Source of the DNA: Geobacter sp.
GTDB taxonomy: Bacteria; Desulfobacterota; Desulfuromonadia; Geobacterales; DSM-12255
Reading direction: 5' to 3'
NCBI GenBank assembly: GCA_012026855.1
Contig: VEOV01000091.1
Span: 1 to 12,394, forward strand
Length of the DNA: 12,394 nucleotides
Positions 1-6,755 of the stretch are shown piece after piece. Position numbers and translations under genes: made by a program. The notes under the pieces are model-generated. The model searched no databases, was not told the origin of the DNA, and worked only from the letters and a program-made list of their open reading frames with translations. Position 1 is the stretch's first letter; each line of letters starts with the position of its first letter.

Positions 1-143
1 ATACCGGGCTGTCTTGCATATGAGCCGTTGCCTGCAAATCTGCCTTGAACGTTTCCTGATTTCACGGGGTTCTTCATTGCTATCAGCATGCCCGTGTGTT
101 ATGGTTGCTGCTGTAAATAACTTATAATAAACGGAAATCTATA

Positions 144-1433
144 ATGAAATTCAAAGAACTCCACCTCCCGGAAGTCCTCCAGGATGCCATAGCAGCTGCC
201 GGTTTTACAGATTGCACCCCGATCCAGGAAAAGAGCCTCCCTGTTGCCCTTACCGGCAAGGACATTGCCGGCCAGGCGCAAACAGGTACCGGCAAGACCG
301 CTGCTTTTCTGATTACTCTTTTCACCAGACTCATGCAGCAGAAGAGACGTGGCGATGCCCGCCATCCCAGAGCCCTGATACTGGCACCGACGCGGGAGCT
401 GGTGGTGCAGATTGAAAAAGATGCCCAGCTTCTTGGCAGCAACTGCGGTTTTACCATTCAGGCAATTTATGGCGGGGTTGACTACATGCAGCAGCGCAAT
501 GCGTTGCGTGATGGCGCTGACATTGTCATCGGCACCCCCGGAAGGCTCATCGATTACCTGAAACAGAAGGTTTATTCTTTAAGCCAGATTGAGGTTCTGG
601 TCATTGATGAAGCTGACCGGATGTTCGACATGGGCTTCATTGCCGATCTCCGCTTTATCCTGCGCCGCCTGCCAAATTACGATCAGCGCCAGAACCTGAT
701 GTTCTCGGCGACCCTGAACCAGCGGGTGATGGAGCTAGCGTATGAATTCATGAACCTGCCGGAGAAAGTTTCGGTAACGCCGGAACAGATGACTGCCGAG
801 AAGGTTACCCAGTCTTTGTACCATGTTTCCAGGAAGGAGAAGTTTCCACTGTTGCTCGGTCTGTTGCGCAAGTTCGGCGCTGCCCGCACCATGATCTTCA
901 TCAATACCAAGCGCGAAGGAGAATATCTCTTCGACCGGCTCAATGCCAACGAGATCAACTGCCGGATCATTTCGGGAGATGTGGATCAGAAAAAGCGTTT
1001 GCGGATTCTGGAGGATTTCAAGAGCGGTAAACTGCCGGTGATGATTGCCACTGACGTAGCCTCACGCGGGCTGCATATAGATGGTGTATCCCACGTATTC
1101 AACTATGATCTTCCTCAGGACGCTGAAGACTATGTCCATCGCATTGGCAGGACAGCGAGGGCGGGTGCGGATGGCATCGCCATCTCCTTTGCCGATGAGG
1201 ATGGTGCTTTTAATATTGAGGCAATCCACGACTACATCAGGGAAAAAATCCCGGTCGAATGGGCTGAGGAAGCAGATTTTGTCCATGATTACAAGCGGGT
1301 GAAGCCTAACCTGAAAAAGAAGGAGAGTCACCCCCATGGTGATGGTGCAAAAAAACCGCTGAACAAGCGTCCTCCGCGTCGTCGTAAGAGGACCCCCCCC
1401 ACTGGCGCTCCAAAAAATGGCAGCAGTGACTAA
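144..1433 (+). CDS. rhlB: DEAD-box ATP-dependent RNA helicase, RhlB-like
   Basis: This is a 429-residue RNA helicase that uses ATP to unwind short RNA duplexes in the cytoplasm. In enteric bacteria RhlB works in mRNA decay. All core motifs are visible: Q motif with Q28 (CTPIQ), Walker A AQTGTGKT at 45-52, PTREL at 82-86, DEAD at 155-158, SAT at 188-190, and HRIGRTAR at 332-339. Residues after about 380 form a Lys/Arg/Pro-rich basic tail, typical of RNA-binding extensions in this family. The N-terminal block around CTPIQ and GQAQTGTGKT resembles E. coli RhlB more than RhlE or DeaD, so the symbol is likely but not certain. The ribosome-binding site is weak (ACGGA about 10 bases upstream). The ATG at 144 is kept because it places the Q motif at the usual distance from the N-terminus. 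No partner gene of the degradosome is adjacent. The tail contains a run of eight C at 1393-1400. Confidence 0.93.
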   Translation: MKFKELHLPEVLQDAIAAAGFTDCTPIQEKSLPVALTGKDIAGQAQTGTGKTAAFLITLFTRLMQQKRRGDARHPRALILAPTRELVVQIEKDAQLLGSNCGFTIQAIYGGVDYMQQRNALRDGADIVIGTPGRLIDYLKQKVYSLSQIEVLVIDEADRMFDMGFIADLRFILRRLPNYDQRQNLMFSATLNQRVMELAYEFMNLPEKVSVTPEQMTAEKVTQSLYHVSRKEKFPLLLGLLRKFGAARTMIFINTKREGEYLFDRLNANEINCRIISGDVDQKKRLRILEDFKSGKLPVMIATDVASRGLHIDGVSHVFNYDLPQDAEDYVHRIGRTARAGADGIAISFADEDGAFNIEAIHDYIREKIPVEWAEEADFVHDYKRVKPNLKKKESHPHGDGAKKPLNKRPPRRRKRTPPTGAPKNGSSD

Positions 1434-1604
1434 AAACTCTCCAGATTCCCCTTTTTTTTTCGCATAGCTTATGATATTTAGTCGGAATAAAACTTGGGTT
1501 TATTGCCGTGCCCGGGTGTCTGCTGAATTTTCAATCATAAATATCTGAATATACAGCGCGACTCCATGATTCCATGCAGGATTGTGCCGATCGTGTAAAA
1601 AACA

Positions 1605-1611
1605 GGGGAGG
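1605..1611 (+). promoter_or_regulatory. Ribosome-binding site that sets the pckG start
   Basis: GGGGAGG lies 7 bases before the ATG at 1619. It is the only strong Shine-Dalgarno match in this leader and decides against the upstream in-frame ATG at 1574. Confidence 0.8.
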
Positions 1612-1618
1612 ATGCGGG

Positions 1619-3472
1619 ATGAGTTATGATTTGCCGAAGAACAAGCAGCTTCTGAAGTGGGTGGAAGAGGTTACTGCGCTTTGTCAGCCTGAAAGCGTAT
1701 ACTGGTGTGACGGTTCACAGGAAGAGTATGACAGACTCTGCGAACAGCTGGTGCAGAGCGGCACTTTTAAAAAGCTGAATCCGCAGAAACGCCCAGGCAG
1801 CTATCTTGCTTGCTCCGACCCTATTGACGTAGCCCGCGTCGAAGACCGCACTTTTATCTGCAGTATCTCCAAGGATGATGCCGGCCCGACCAATAACTGG
1901 ATGAACCCTAAAGAGATGAAGGGGATTCTTCATGGCCTTTTCAAAGGTTGCATGAAAGGTCGCACCATGTATGTCATCCCCTTCAGCATGGGGCCGCTCG
2001 GCTCCAATATCGCCAAGATTGGTATCGAAATCTCCGACTCTCCTTATGTTGCAGTTAATATGCGCATCATGACCCGTATGGGCAAAAAAGTTCTCGACGT
2101 ACTTGGTGACGGTGAATTTGTTCCCTGTCTCCACTCAGTTGGTGCTCCACTGGAGCCTGGTCAGAAGGATTCCACCTGGCCGTGCAACAAGGAAAAATAC
2201 ATCGTGCACTTCCCGGAAGAGCGGGCCATCTGGTCTTTTGGCTCCGGCTACGGCGGCAACGCCCTCCTGGGCAAGAAGTGTCTGGCCCTGCGCATTGCCT
2301 CAAAGCAGGGTAAGGACGAAGGGTGGCTGGCCGAGCACATGCTGATCCTCGGCGTGGAATCCCCTGCCGGTGACAAGACTTATGTCGGCGCCGCCTTCCC
2401 GAGCGCCTGCGGCAAGACCAATTTTGCCATGCTGATTCCGCCCAAACCTTTGCAGGACAAGGGTTGGAAAGTTACCACCATTGGCGATGATATCGCCTGG
2501 ATCAAACCGGGTGCCGACGGCCAGGTCTATGCCATCAACCCTGAATTTGGCTACTTCGGCGTGGCTCCGGGGACCAACTACAAGACCAATCCCAACGCCA
2601 TGATCTCCTGCGAGAAAAACTCCATCTTCACCAACGTGGCACTCACCGAAGACGGCGACGTCTGGTGGGAAGGGATGGACGGCGAACCGCCAGCCAAGCT
2701 GACCGACTGGCAAGGCCAGGAGTGGACACCAGGCTGCGGCCGTCCGGCTGCACACCCCAATGCCCGCTTCACCTCTCCGGCTTCCCAGTGCCCCTGCATC
2801 GATCCCGATTGGGAAAACCCAAAAGGGGTGCCGATGAGCGCCTTCATCTTCGGCGGCCGCCGCAAGGATACCGAGCCGCTGGTCTACCAGGCCTTCAACT
2901 GGAACTACGGCGTTTACCTTGCTTCCACTCTCGGCTCCGAGACCACTGCCGCTGCCGTGGGCGCCACCGGTAACGTTCGCCGTGATCCATTCGCCATGCT
3001 GCCGTTCTGCGGCTACCACATGGCTGACTACTTTGCTCACTGGCTCCAGTTCGGCCGTTCCGTGCCCAAACCGCCGCGGATCTTCAGCGTCAACTGGTTC
3101 CGCAAGGACGCCAACGGCAAGTTCATCTGGCCGGGTTATGGCGACAATATGAGGGTTCTGAAGTGGATCGTAGAACGGGTCCAGGGGAAAGCCGCTGCCG
3201 TCGAATCTCCTCTGGGGTGGATGCCCCGTTACGAGGACATGGATTGGGACGGTCTTGATATGCCGCGCGAAAAGTTCAATGACCTTATGTCAGTAGACCG
3301 TGATGTCTGGCAAAATGAAGTCATTAATCACGAGGAACTTTTCGTCAAGATGTACGACCGTCTCCCCAAGGAGTTCCTCCATATCCGCGAACTGATCCTC
3401 TCCTCTCTCTGGCGTGCCCCGGAGCACTGGGAGCAGATCGGCGAAGTAAATCCCGAGGGATGGAACGAGTAA
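1619..3472 (+). CDS. pckG: Phosphoenolpyruvate carboxykinase (GTP)
   Basis: This cytosolic enzyme interconverts oxaloacetate + GTP with phosphoenolpyruvate + CO2 + GDP, linking the TCA cycle to gluconeogenesis. With the chosen start the protein has 617 residues, normal for the GTP-dependent family. Family signatures are clear: the P-loop-like FPSACGKTN with the reactive cysteine C264 and phosphate-binding K266/T267, the metal-binding GDDIAWI with D290/D291, and the conserved SFGSGYGGNALLGKKC block. It lacks the ATP-type PckA P-loop. The ATG at 1619 is preferred because GGGGAGG at 1605-1611 sits 7 bases upstream. An in-frame ATG at 1574 has no ribosome-binding site and would add 15 unconserved residues. 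The gene is monocistronic: 185 bases separate it from the helicase and a strong terminator follows. A weak promoter-like pair (TTTTCA 1528-1533, TATACA 1550-1555, 16-base spacer) lies upstream but is not convincing. Acetate-fed Geobacter-type bacteria would need this step for gluconeogenesis; that link is inference. Confidence 0.97.
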   Translation: MSYDLPKNKQLLKWVEEVTALCQPESVYWCDGSQEEYDRLCEQLVQSGTFKKLNPQKRPGSYLACSDPIDVARVEDRTFICSISKDDAGPTNNWMNPKEMKGILHGLFKGCMKGRTMYVIPFSMGPLGSNIAKIGIEISDSPYVAVNMRIMTRMGKKVLDVLGDGEFVPCLHSVGAPLEPGQKDSTWPCNKEKYIVHFPEERAIWSFGSGYGGNALLGKKCLALRIASKQGKDEGWLAEHMLILGVESPAGDKTYVGAAFPSACGKTNFAMLIPPKPLQDKGWKVTTIGDDIAWIKPGADGQVYAINPEFGYFGVAPGTNYKTNPNAMISCEKNSIFTNVALTEDGDVWWEGMDGEPPAKLTDWQGQEWTPGCGRPAAHPNARFTSPASQCPCIDPDWENPKGVPMSAFIFGGRRKDTEPLVYQAFNWNYGVYLASTLGSETTAAAVGATGNVRRDPFAMLPFCGYHMADYFAHWLQFGRSVPKPPRIFSVNWFRKDANGKFIWPGYGDNMRVLKWIVERVQGKAAAVESPLGWMPRYEDMDWDGLDMPREKFNDLMSVDRDVWQNEVINHEELFVKMYDRLPKEFLHIRELILSSLWRAPEHWEQIGEVNPEGWNE

Positions 3473-3494
3473 ACATTTGTAAATAGCTTCAGTG

Positions 3495-3528
3495 AAAAAG
3501 CCCCCTGCATGTTTGCGGGGGGCTTTTT
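3495..3528 (+). terminator. Intrinsic terminator after pckG
   Basis: Arms AAAAAGCCCCC (3495-3505) and GGGGGCTTTTT (3518-3528) are perfectly complementary over 11 bp, with a further GCA/TGC pairing inside the loop. The 3' arm ends in TTTTT. It starts 22 bases after the pckG stop. Because the A tract mirrors the T tract it could also work on the opposite strand. Confidence 0.92.
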
Positions 3529-3635
3529 ATGTTGCGTTACAGCAGCCAATCAGTTGTTGACGCCACATGGCAGTCGTGCAAAACTTGCCCAAATGGCCAA
3601 AAAGCTCGGGCCGCAGTCCTTATAAGTGGAGTTGT

Positions 3636-5453
3636 ATGCAATCCGGTGATTCTAAAATATTAAAGTTGTGTCTGTCCCAGGAGAAGTATTATCCGTACTT
3701 CCGGCTGCTGTTGATCGTGGCAGCAGGATTTTTTGCCTACAGCAATACCTTCAATAACCCTTTCATTTTTGATGATGCTCCGAATATTATCAACAATCCG
3801 GCTGTCAGGAGTTTTAATGCTGCGACGCTTGGCTCAAGGCGGGCATTTGGCATCTTTACCTTCCAGATCAACTACTTCCTGTCCGGTGCCAACGTATTTT
3901 CCTATCATCTGGTAAACCTGCTGGTGCACATATCTGCAGCCTTGCTGGTCTATGCAATGCTTGCCCAACTGTTTAAAACCCCCTACTGGCGCAGATGCTC
4001 AGCTGCTCCGGGCGCCGAGCTGCCGATTCCTTTTTTTACGGCGCTTGTTTTTGTCGCCCATCCGTTGCAGCCCCAGGCGGTTACCTATATTGTGCAGCGA
4101 TTTGCTTCGCTGGCCACACTGCTCTATATCCTGGCAGTAGTCTGCTATCTCAGGGGGAGAATCTGCCAGCAGGAAGCCAGGCTCTCCATAGTCAGGATAT
4201 CAGGCTGGTTTGCCCTGATGGCATTATCCGGACTGCTGGCCATCTTTACCAAGGAGATAGCCTATACTTTACCGTTGGCTCTGGTTGCCGTCGAACTGCT
4301 CTTCTTTGACGTGAGCCGGGCCAAGATTGTGAAGCTGTCACTTGTCGCTGTGGCACTGTTTATGGCGATCCTGGCCAGGTTTTTAACTGCGGGGACGCAG
4401 TTGTCCGACATCATCTCCAGGCTGGATGAAACTACCAAGGTGCAGACCATTGTCTCCAGGTGGGACTATCTTCTTACCCAGTTCAGGGTTATCTGCACTT
4501 ATCTGCGCCTTCTGTTTCTACCTGTAAACCAGAGTATTGATCACAACTACAGCGTGTCGCACAGTCTTATGGAGTGGCGGGTGGCGCTGGCATTTCTGCT
4601 GCTCGCGTCAATATTGCTTCTTTCCCTATGGCTGATCAGGGTATCCGGCAGCGGTAATGCCCATCTCAGGCTGATTGCTTTCGGCATACTCTGGTTTTTC
4701 CTGACGCTGTCCATCGAATCGAGCTTTTTACCAATCATTGATCTGATTTTTGAGCATCGCGGCTATCTGCCGTCAGTCGGTTTCTTTCTGGCAACAGTGA
4801 CTTTAGTCCTTAGTTTCGCTTGGGCTCGGGAGACACTGTTGGCCAGGCAGAGAGCGGTTACGGTACTGCTGTTGCTTGCCATGCTGCTGACTGCGGCGAC
4901 ATGGAAGAGAAACCTGGTCTGGGCGGACGAAGCAAGACTCTGGGCCGATGCCGTTACCAAAAATCCTTACAGCTCTCGTGCCTGGAATAATCTTGGCGGC
5001 GTTCTGATAATCCGCAAGGATGGCGACAAGGCGCTACGGGCGTTGATAAGATCTGTCGAGCTGGATTCTTCCAGGGCCGATGCCTTGAATAATATCGGCA
5101 TGGCTCTTGATCTGATGGGGGCATACCGGGATCGCTTCAACAGAACAAAAGAGATGTTCAGTGACCCGCAGTCTGTGCAGGGTGAGACTGTCAATCGCTG
5201 GTTGGGAGATGTCTATAATAATCTTGGTTTGGCGTATGAGCTTACCGGCAACCTGCCCAAGGCGGCTGAGAATTATCGCAACGCCATCGGCTACTATCCT
5301 GCGCAGGGACTTGCCTATTACAACCTGGGTATCGTCAGTGCGGCAATGAAGGATTACGGGAAGTATGCCGAGCAGCTGCAGATTCTGATGATGTTCAACC
5401 CTCCGTTGGCGGAGCGTCTGCAGTTAAGGGTCGGCAATAATGTTCTCCGATGA
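3636..5453 (+). CDS. Polytopic GT-C/TMTC-like membrane protein with C-terminal TPR repeats
   Basis: This is a 605-residue membrane protein with a hydrophobic multi-helix N-terminal two-thirds and a soluble tetratricopeptide-repeat tail. After the first helix come FIFDD (D46/D47), then a HP-LQ-QAVTYIVQR block starting at H142, and later EHRGYLPSVG. This arrangement resembles the GT-C-fold glycosyltransferases related to TMTC/DUF1736 and PMT proteins, where an acidic pair in the first outside loop binds the lipid-linked sugar donor. TPR units begin near residue 443 (NPYSSRAWNNLG) and continue through NNLGLAYELTGNLPKAAENYRNAI and a final YYNLG unit. A role in protein or cell-surface glycosylation is inferred from family resemblance only; the substrate is unknown. 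The ATG at 3636 is chosen for GGAG at 3628-3631; the earlier in-frame ATG at 3567 has no ribosome-binding site. It is flanked by terminators, so it appears monocistronic. It looks visibly less GC-rich than its neighbours, which may reflect membrane composition or transfer. Confidence 0.8.
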   Translation: MQSGDSKILKLCLSQEKYYPYFRLLLIVAAGFFAYSNTFNNPFIFDDAPNIINNPAVRSFNAATLGSRRAFGIFTFQINYFLSGANVFSYHLVNLLVHISAALLVYAMLAQLFKTPYWRRCSAAPGAELPIPFFTALVFVAHPLQPQAVTYIVQRFASLATLLYILAVVCYLRGRICQQEARLSIVRISGWFALMALSGLLAIFTKEIAYTLPLALVAVELLFFDVSRAKIVKLSLVAVALFMAILARFLTAGTQLSDIISRLDETTKVQTIVSRWDYLLTQFRVICTYLRLLFLPVNQSIDHNYSVSHSLMEWRVALAFLLLASILLLSLWLIRVSGSGNAHLRLIAFGILWFFLTLSIESSFLPIIDLIFEHRGYLPSVGFFLATVTLVLSFAWARETLLARQRAVTVLLLLAMLLTAATWKRNLVWADEARLWADAVTKNPYSSRAWNNLGGVLIIRKDGDKALRALIRSVELDSSRADALNNIGMALDLMGAYRDRFNRTKEMFSDPQSVQGETVNRWLGDVYNNLGLAYELTGNLPKAAENYRNAIGYYPAQGLAYYNLGIVSAAMKDYGKYAEQLQILMMFNPPLAERLQLRVGNNVLR

Positions 5454-5458
5454 TTAAA

Positions 5459-5480
5459 TAAATACTAACACTAGTATTTA
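5459..5480. repeat. Perfect 9-bp AT-rich inverted repeat
   Basis: Arms TAAATACTA (5459-5467) and TAGTATTTA (5472-5480) are exactly complementary around an ACAC spacer. It begins 6 bases after the stop codon of the membrane-protein gene and lies upstream of the main terminator. It has no T tract of its own, so it is not a standard terminator. It could be a protein-binding palindrome or an mRNA 3'-end stem. Function unknown. Confidence 0.5.
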
Positions 5481-5501
5481 AAAAACTTAATGCTACATTT
5501 T

Positions 5502-5536
5502 ACAGGCCCTTTGCATAATCTGCAGGGCCTGTTTTT
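5502..5536 (+). terminator. Intrinsic terminator before the hydrogenase operon
   Basis: ACAGGCCCT (5502-5510) pairs with AGGGCCTGT (5524-5532), with inner GCA/TGC pairing, followed by TTTTT (5532-5536). It ends transcription of the TPR membrane-protein gene and insulates the hydrogenase promoter 15 bases downstream. Confidence 0.92.
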
Positions 5537-5550
5537 GTGTAATAATTTCC

Positions 5551-5578
5551 TTGACAATCACTCGGCATTTTGTAAAAC
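5551..5578 (+). promoter_or_regulatory. Candidate sigma-70-type promoter of the hya operon
   Basis: A perfect -35 hexamer TTGACA (5551-5556) is followed after 16 bases by TAAAAC (5573-5578), which matches four of six -10 positions and is preceded directly by TG. A start near 5585 would give a leader of about 43 bases before the ATG at 5628. Its place just after a terminator and before a four-gene operon supports it. I saw no sigma-54 -24/-12 element. Confidence 0.6.
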
Positions 5579-5592
5579 AATATTTTGAAAAT
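5567..5592. promoter_or_regulatory. Paired ATTTT/AAAA palindromes over the hya -10, candidate operator
   Basis: ATTTTGTAAAA (5567-5577) and ATTTTGAAAAT (5582-5592) are near-identical palindromic boxes whose left ends are 15 bp apart. The first covers the proposed -10 and the second the likely transcription start. A repressor bound here would block RNA polymerase. The regulator is not identifiable, and AT-rich promoter DNA can produce such boxes by chance. Confidence 0.3.
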
Positions 5593-5627
5593 AAAGGTCG
5601 CTCCACTTAATGAGGAGGTAATCAATA

Positions 5628-6755
5628 ATGGGAAAGAGGTCTGGTGACGATAGTTTAAATGGCTCTGATAGCTTGTCACGGCAGCTTGCGGAACGGGGTG
5701 TTTCACGCCGGGATTTTATGAAATTCTGTTCTGCCATGTCGGCGGCGCTAGCTCTGCCCGCAACTTTTGCTCCTAAAATTGCCCAGGCGCTGGACGAGGT
5801 GAAGCGGCCAACCCTTGTCTGGCTGGAGTTCCAGAGCTGCACCGGTGACACCGAGGCGCTGCTGCGGGCATCTAGTCCGACGGTTGCCGAGATAGTGCTT
5901 GATATCCTCTCCGTTGATTATGCCGAGACCATTATGGCTGCGGCCGGACATCTTGCCGAGGAGAATCTCGACAAGGTCGTCAAGGGTGAAAAAGGGAAGT
6001 ACATTGCCGTGGTTGAAGGGTCGATCCCCATGAAGGATGACGGCGTTTACTGCTGCATCGGCGGCCGGACCGCGGTCGACCGGGCCCGTGAGGTTTGCGG
6101 CGGCGCCTTTGCCACCATTGCTGTTGGTACCTGCGCTTCCTACGGCGGTCTCCCCGCTGCTGCTCCCAATCCCACCGGTGCTGTAGGGGTCAAGGAGGCT
6201 GTGCCGGGAGCTACGGTCCTCAACCTTCCAGGCTGCCCCCTCAACGCCGACAACCTGACTGCTACCATTGTCCATTTTCTTCTTTTCAAAAAACTGCCGG
6301 CGGTGGACAGCTTCGGCAGACCGCTCTTTGCCTATGGCAAGAAGATTCATGATAACTGCGAGCGCCGGCCTCACTTTGACGCCGGTCAGTATGTGGAACA
6401 GTGGGGCGATGAGGGCCATCGGAAAGGCTTCTGTCTCTATAAAATGGGCTGCAAAGGCCCGGAGACGTTCCATAACTGTCCGACCCAGCGCTACAACGAG
6501 AAGACCAGCTGGCCGGTTGCCTCCGGCCATGGTTGCGCCGGCTGCTCCCAGCCGCATTTCTGGGATACGATGACGCCGCTTTACCGCAGGCTCCCCAATG
6601 TCCCGGGCTTTGGCGTCGAGTCGACGGCTGACAAGATCGGTCTCGGGCTGGCAGTGGGCACGGCAGCAATCTTTGCCGCCCATGGCGTTGCCAGTGCTGT
6701 GCGCGGCGAAGACAAGATGGAAGGTAAAAAGAGGGAGGATATAAATAATGGCTAG
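5628..6755 (+). CDS. hyaA: [NiFe] hydrogenase small subunit, Tat-exported, with Asp in the proximal cluster motif
   Basis: This is the electron-transfer subunit (375 residues) of a membrane-bound uptake hydrogenase facing the periplasm; it carries electrons from the NiFe site through three FeS clusters. In Geobacter the equivalent gene is called hyaS. A twin-arginine signal SRRDFMK (26-32), a hydrophobic stretch and a likely AQA cleavage site (after A54) mark Tat export. Predicted proximal ligands are C71, C169 and C203, with D74 where the family normally has cysteine (C-T-G-D instead of CxxC). Distal ligands are H241, C244, C269 and C275. Medial ligands are C284, C303 and C306, with P296 at the position that is proline in [3Fe-4S] enzymes. 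The two extra cysteines of 6-Cys O2-tolerant enzymes are absent (Gly at both places). A C-terminal hydrophobic helix at about 337-358 anchors it. The start has GGAGG at 5614-5618. Its last 8 bases overlap the large-subunit gene. Confidence 0.96.
   Translation: MGKRSGDDSLNGSDSLSRQLAERGVSRRDFMKFCSAMSAALALPATFAPKIAQALDEVKRPTLVWLEFQSCTGDTEALLRASSPTVAEIVLDILSVDYAETIMAAAGHLAEENLDKVVKGEKGKYIAVVEGSIPMKDDGVYCCIGGRTAVDRAREVCGGAFATIAVGTCASYGGLPAAAPNPTGAVGVKEAVPGATVLNLPGCPLNADNLTATIVHFLLFKKLPAVDSFGRPLFAYGKKIHDNCERRPHFDAGQYVEQWGDEGHRKGFCLYKMGCKGPETFHNCPTQRYNEKTSWPVASGHGCAGCSQPHFWDTMTPLYRRLPNVPGFGVESTADKIGLGLAVGTAAIFAAHGVASAVRGEDKMEGKKREDINNG

Noticed and set aside
123..128. TATAAT just upstream of the helicase start, considered as a -10 box.
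   Set aside because: No acceptable -35 lies 16-18 bases upstream, and the implied leader would be only about 9 bases, leaving no room for a ribosome-binding site.
2..130. Open frame without stops at the left edge, considered as the tail of an upstream gene.
   Set aside because: The 42-codon translation is cysteine-rich and resembles nothing known; it could equally be non-coding DNA.
1452..1460. Run of nine T after the helicase gene, considered as an intrinsic terminator.
   Set aside because: No stable hairpin lies directly before it; the nearest weak stem-loop is at 1401-1427, inside the coding region and too far away.
1574..1618. In-frame upstream ATG that would extend PckG by 15 residues.
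   Set aside because: There is no ribosome-binding site before 1574, while GGGGAGG precedes the ATG at 1619, and the added residues do not look like the family N-terminus.
2300..3040. 246-codon open frame on the - strand inside pckG.
   Set aside because: It is antisense to conserved PEPCK sequence, and its translation has no recognisable motif or plausible gene context.
3557..3626. TTGACG at 3557-3562 and TATAAG at 3621-3626 as promoter parts for the TPR gene.
   Set aside because: The two elements are 58 bases apart and neither has a convincing partner at the right distance; a promoter must exist here but I cannot place it.
3567..3635. Upstream ATG that would extend the TPR membrane protein by 23 residues.
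   Set aside because: It lacks a ribosome-binding site; the ATG at 3636 has GGAG 4 bases upstream and leads into the first membrane helix.
5841..6150. Classification of the hydrogenase as the classic O2-tolerant 6-Cys (E. coli Hya-1) type.
   Set aside because: Both supernumerary cysteine positions are Gly (G73 and the second Gly after C169 in CASYGG), and one standard cysteine is Asp.
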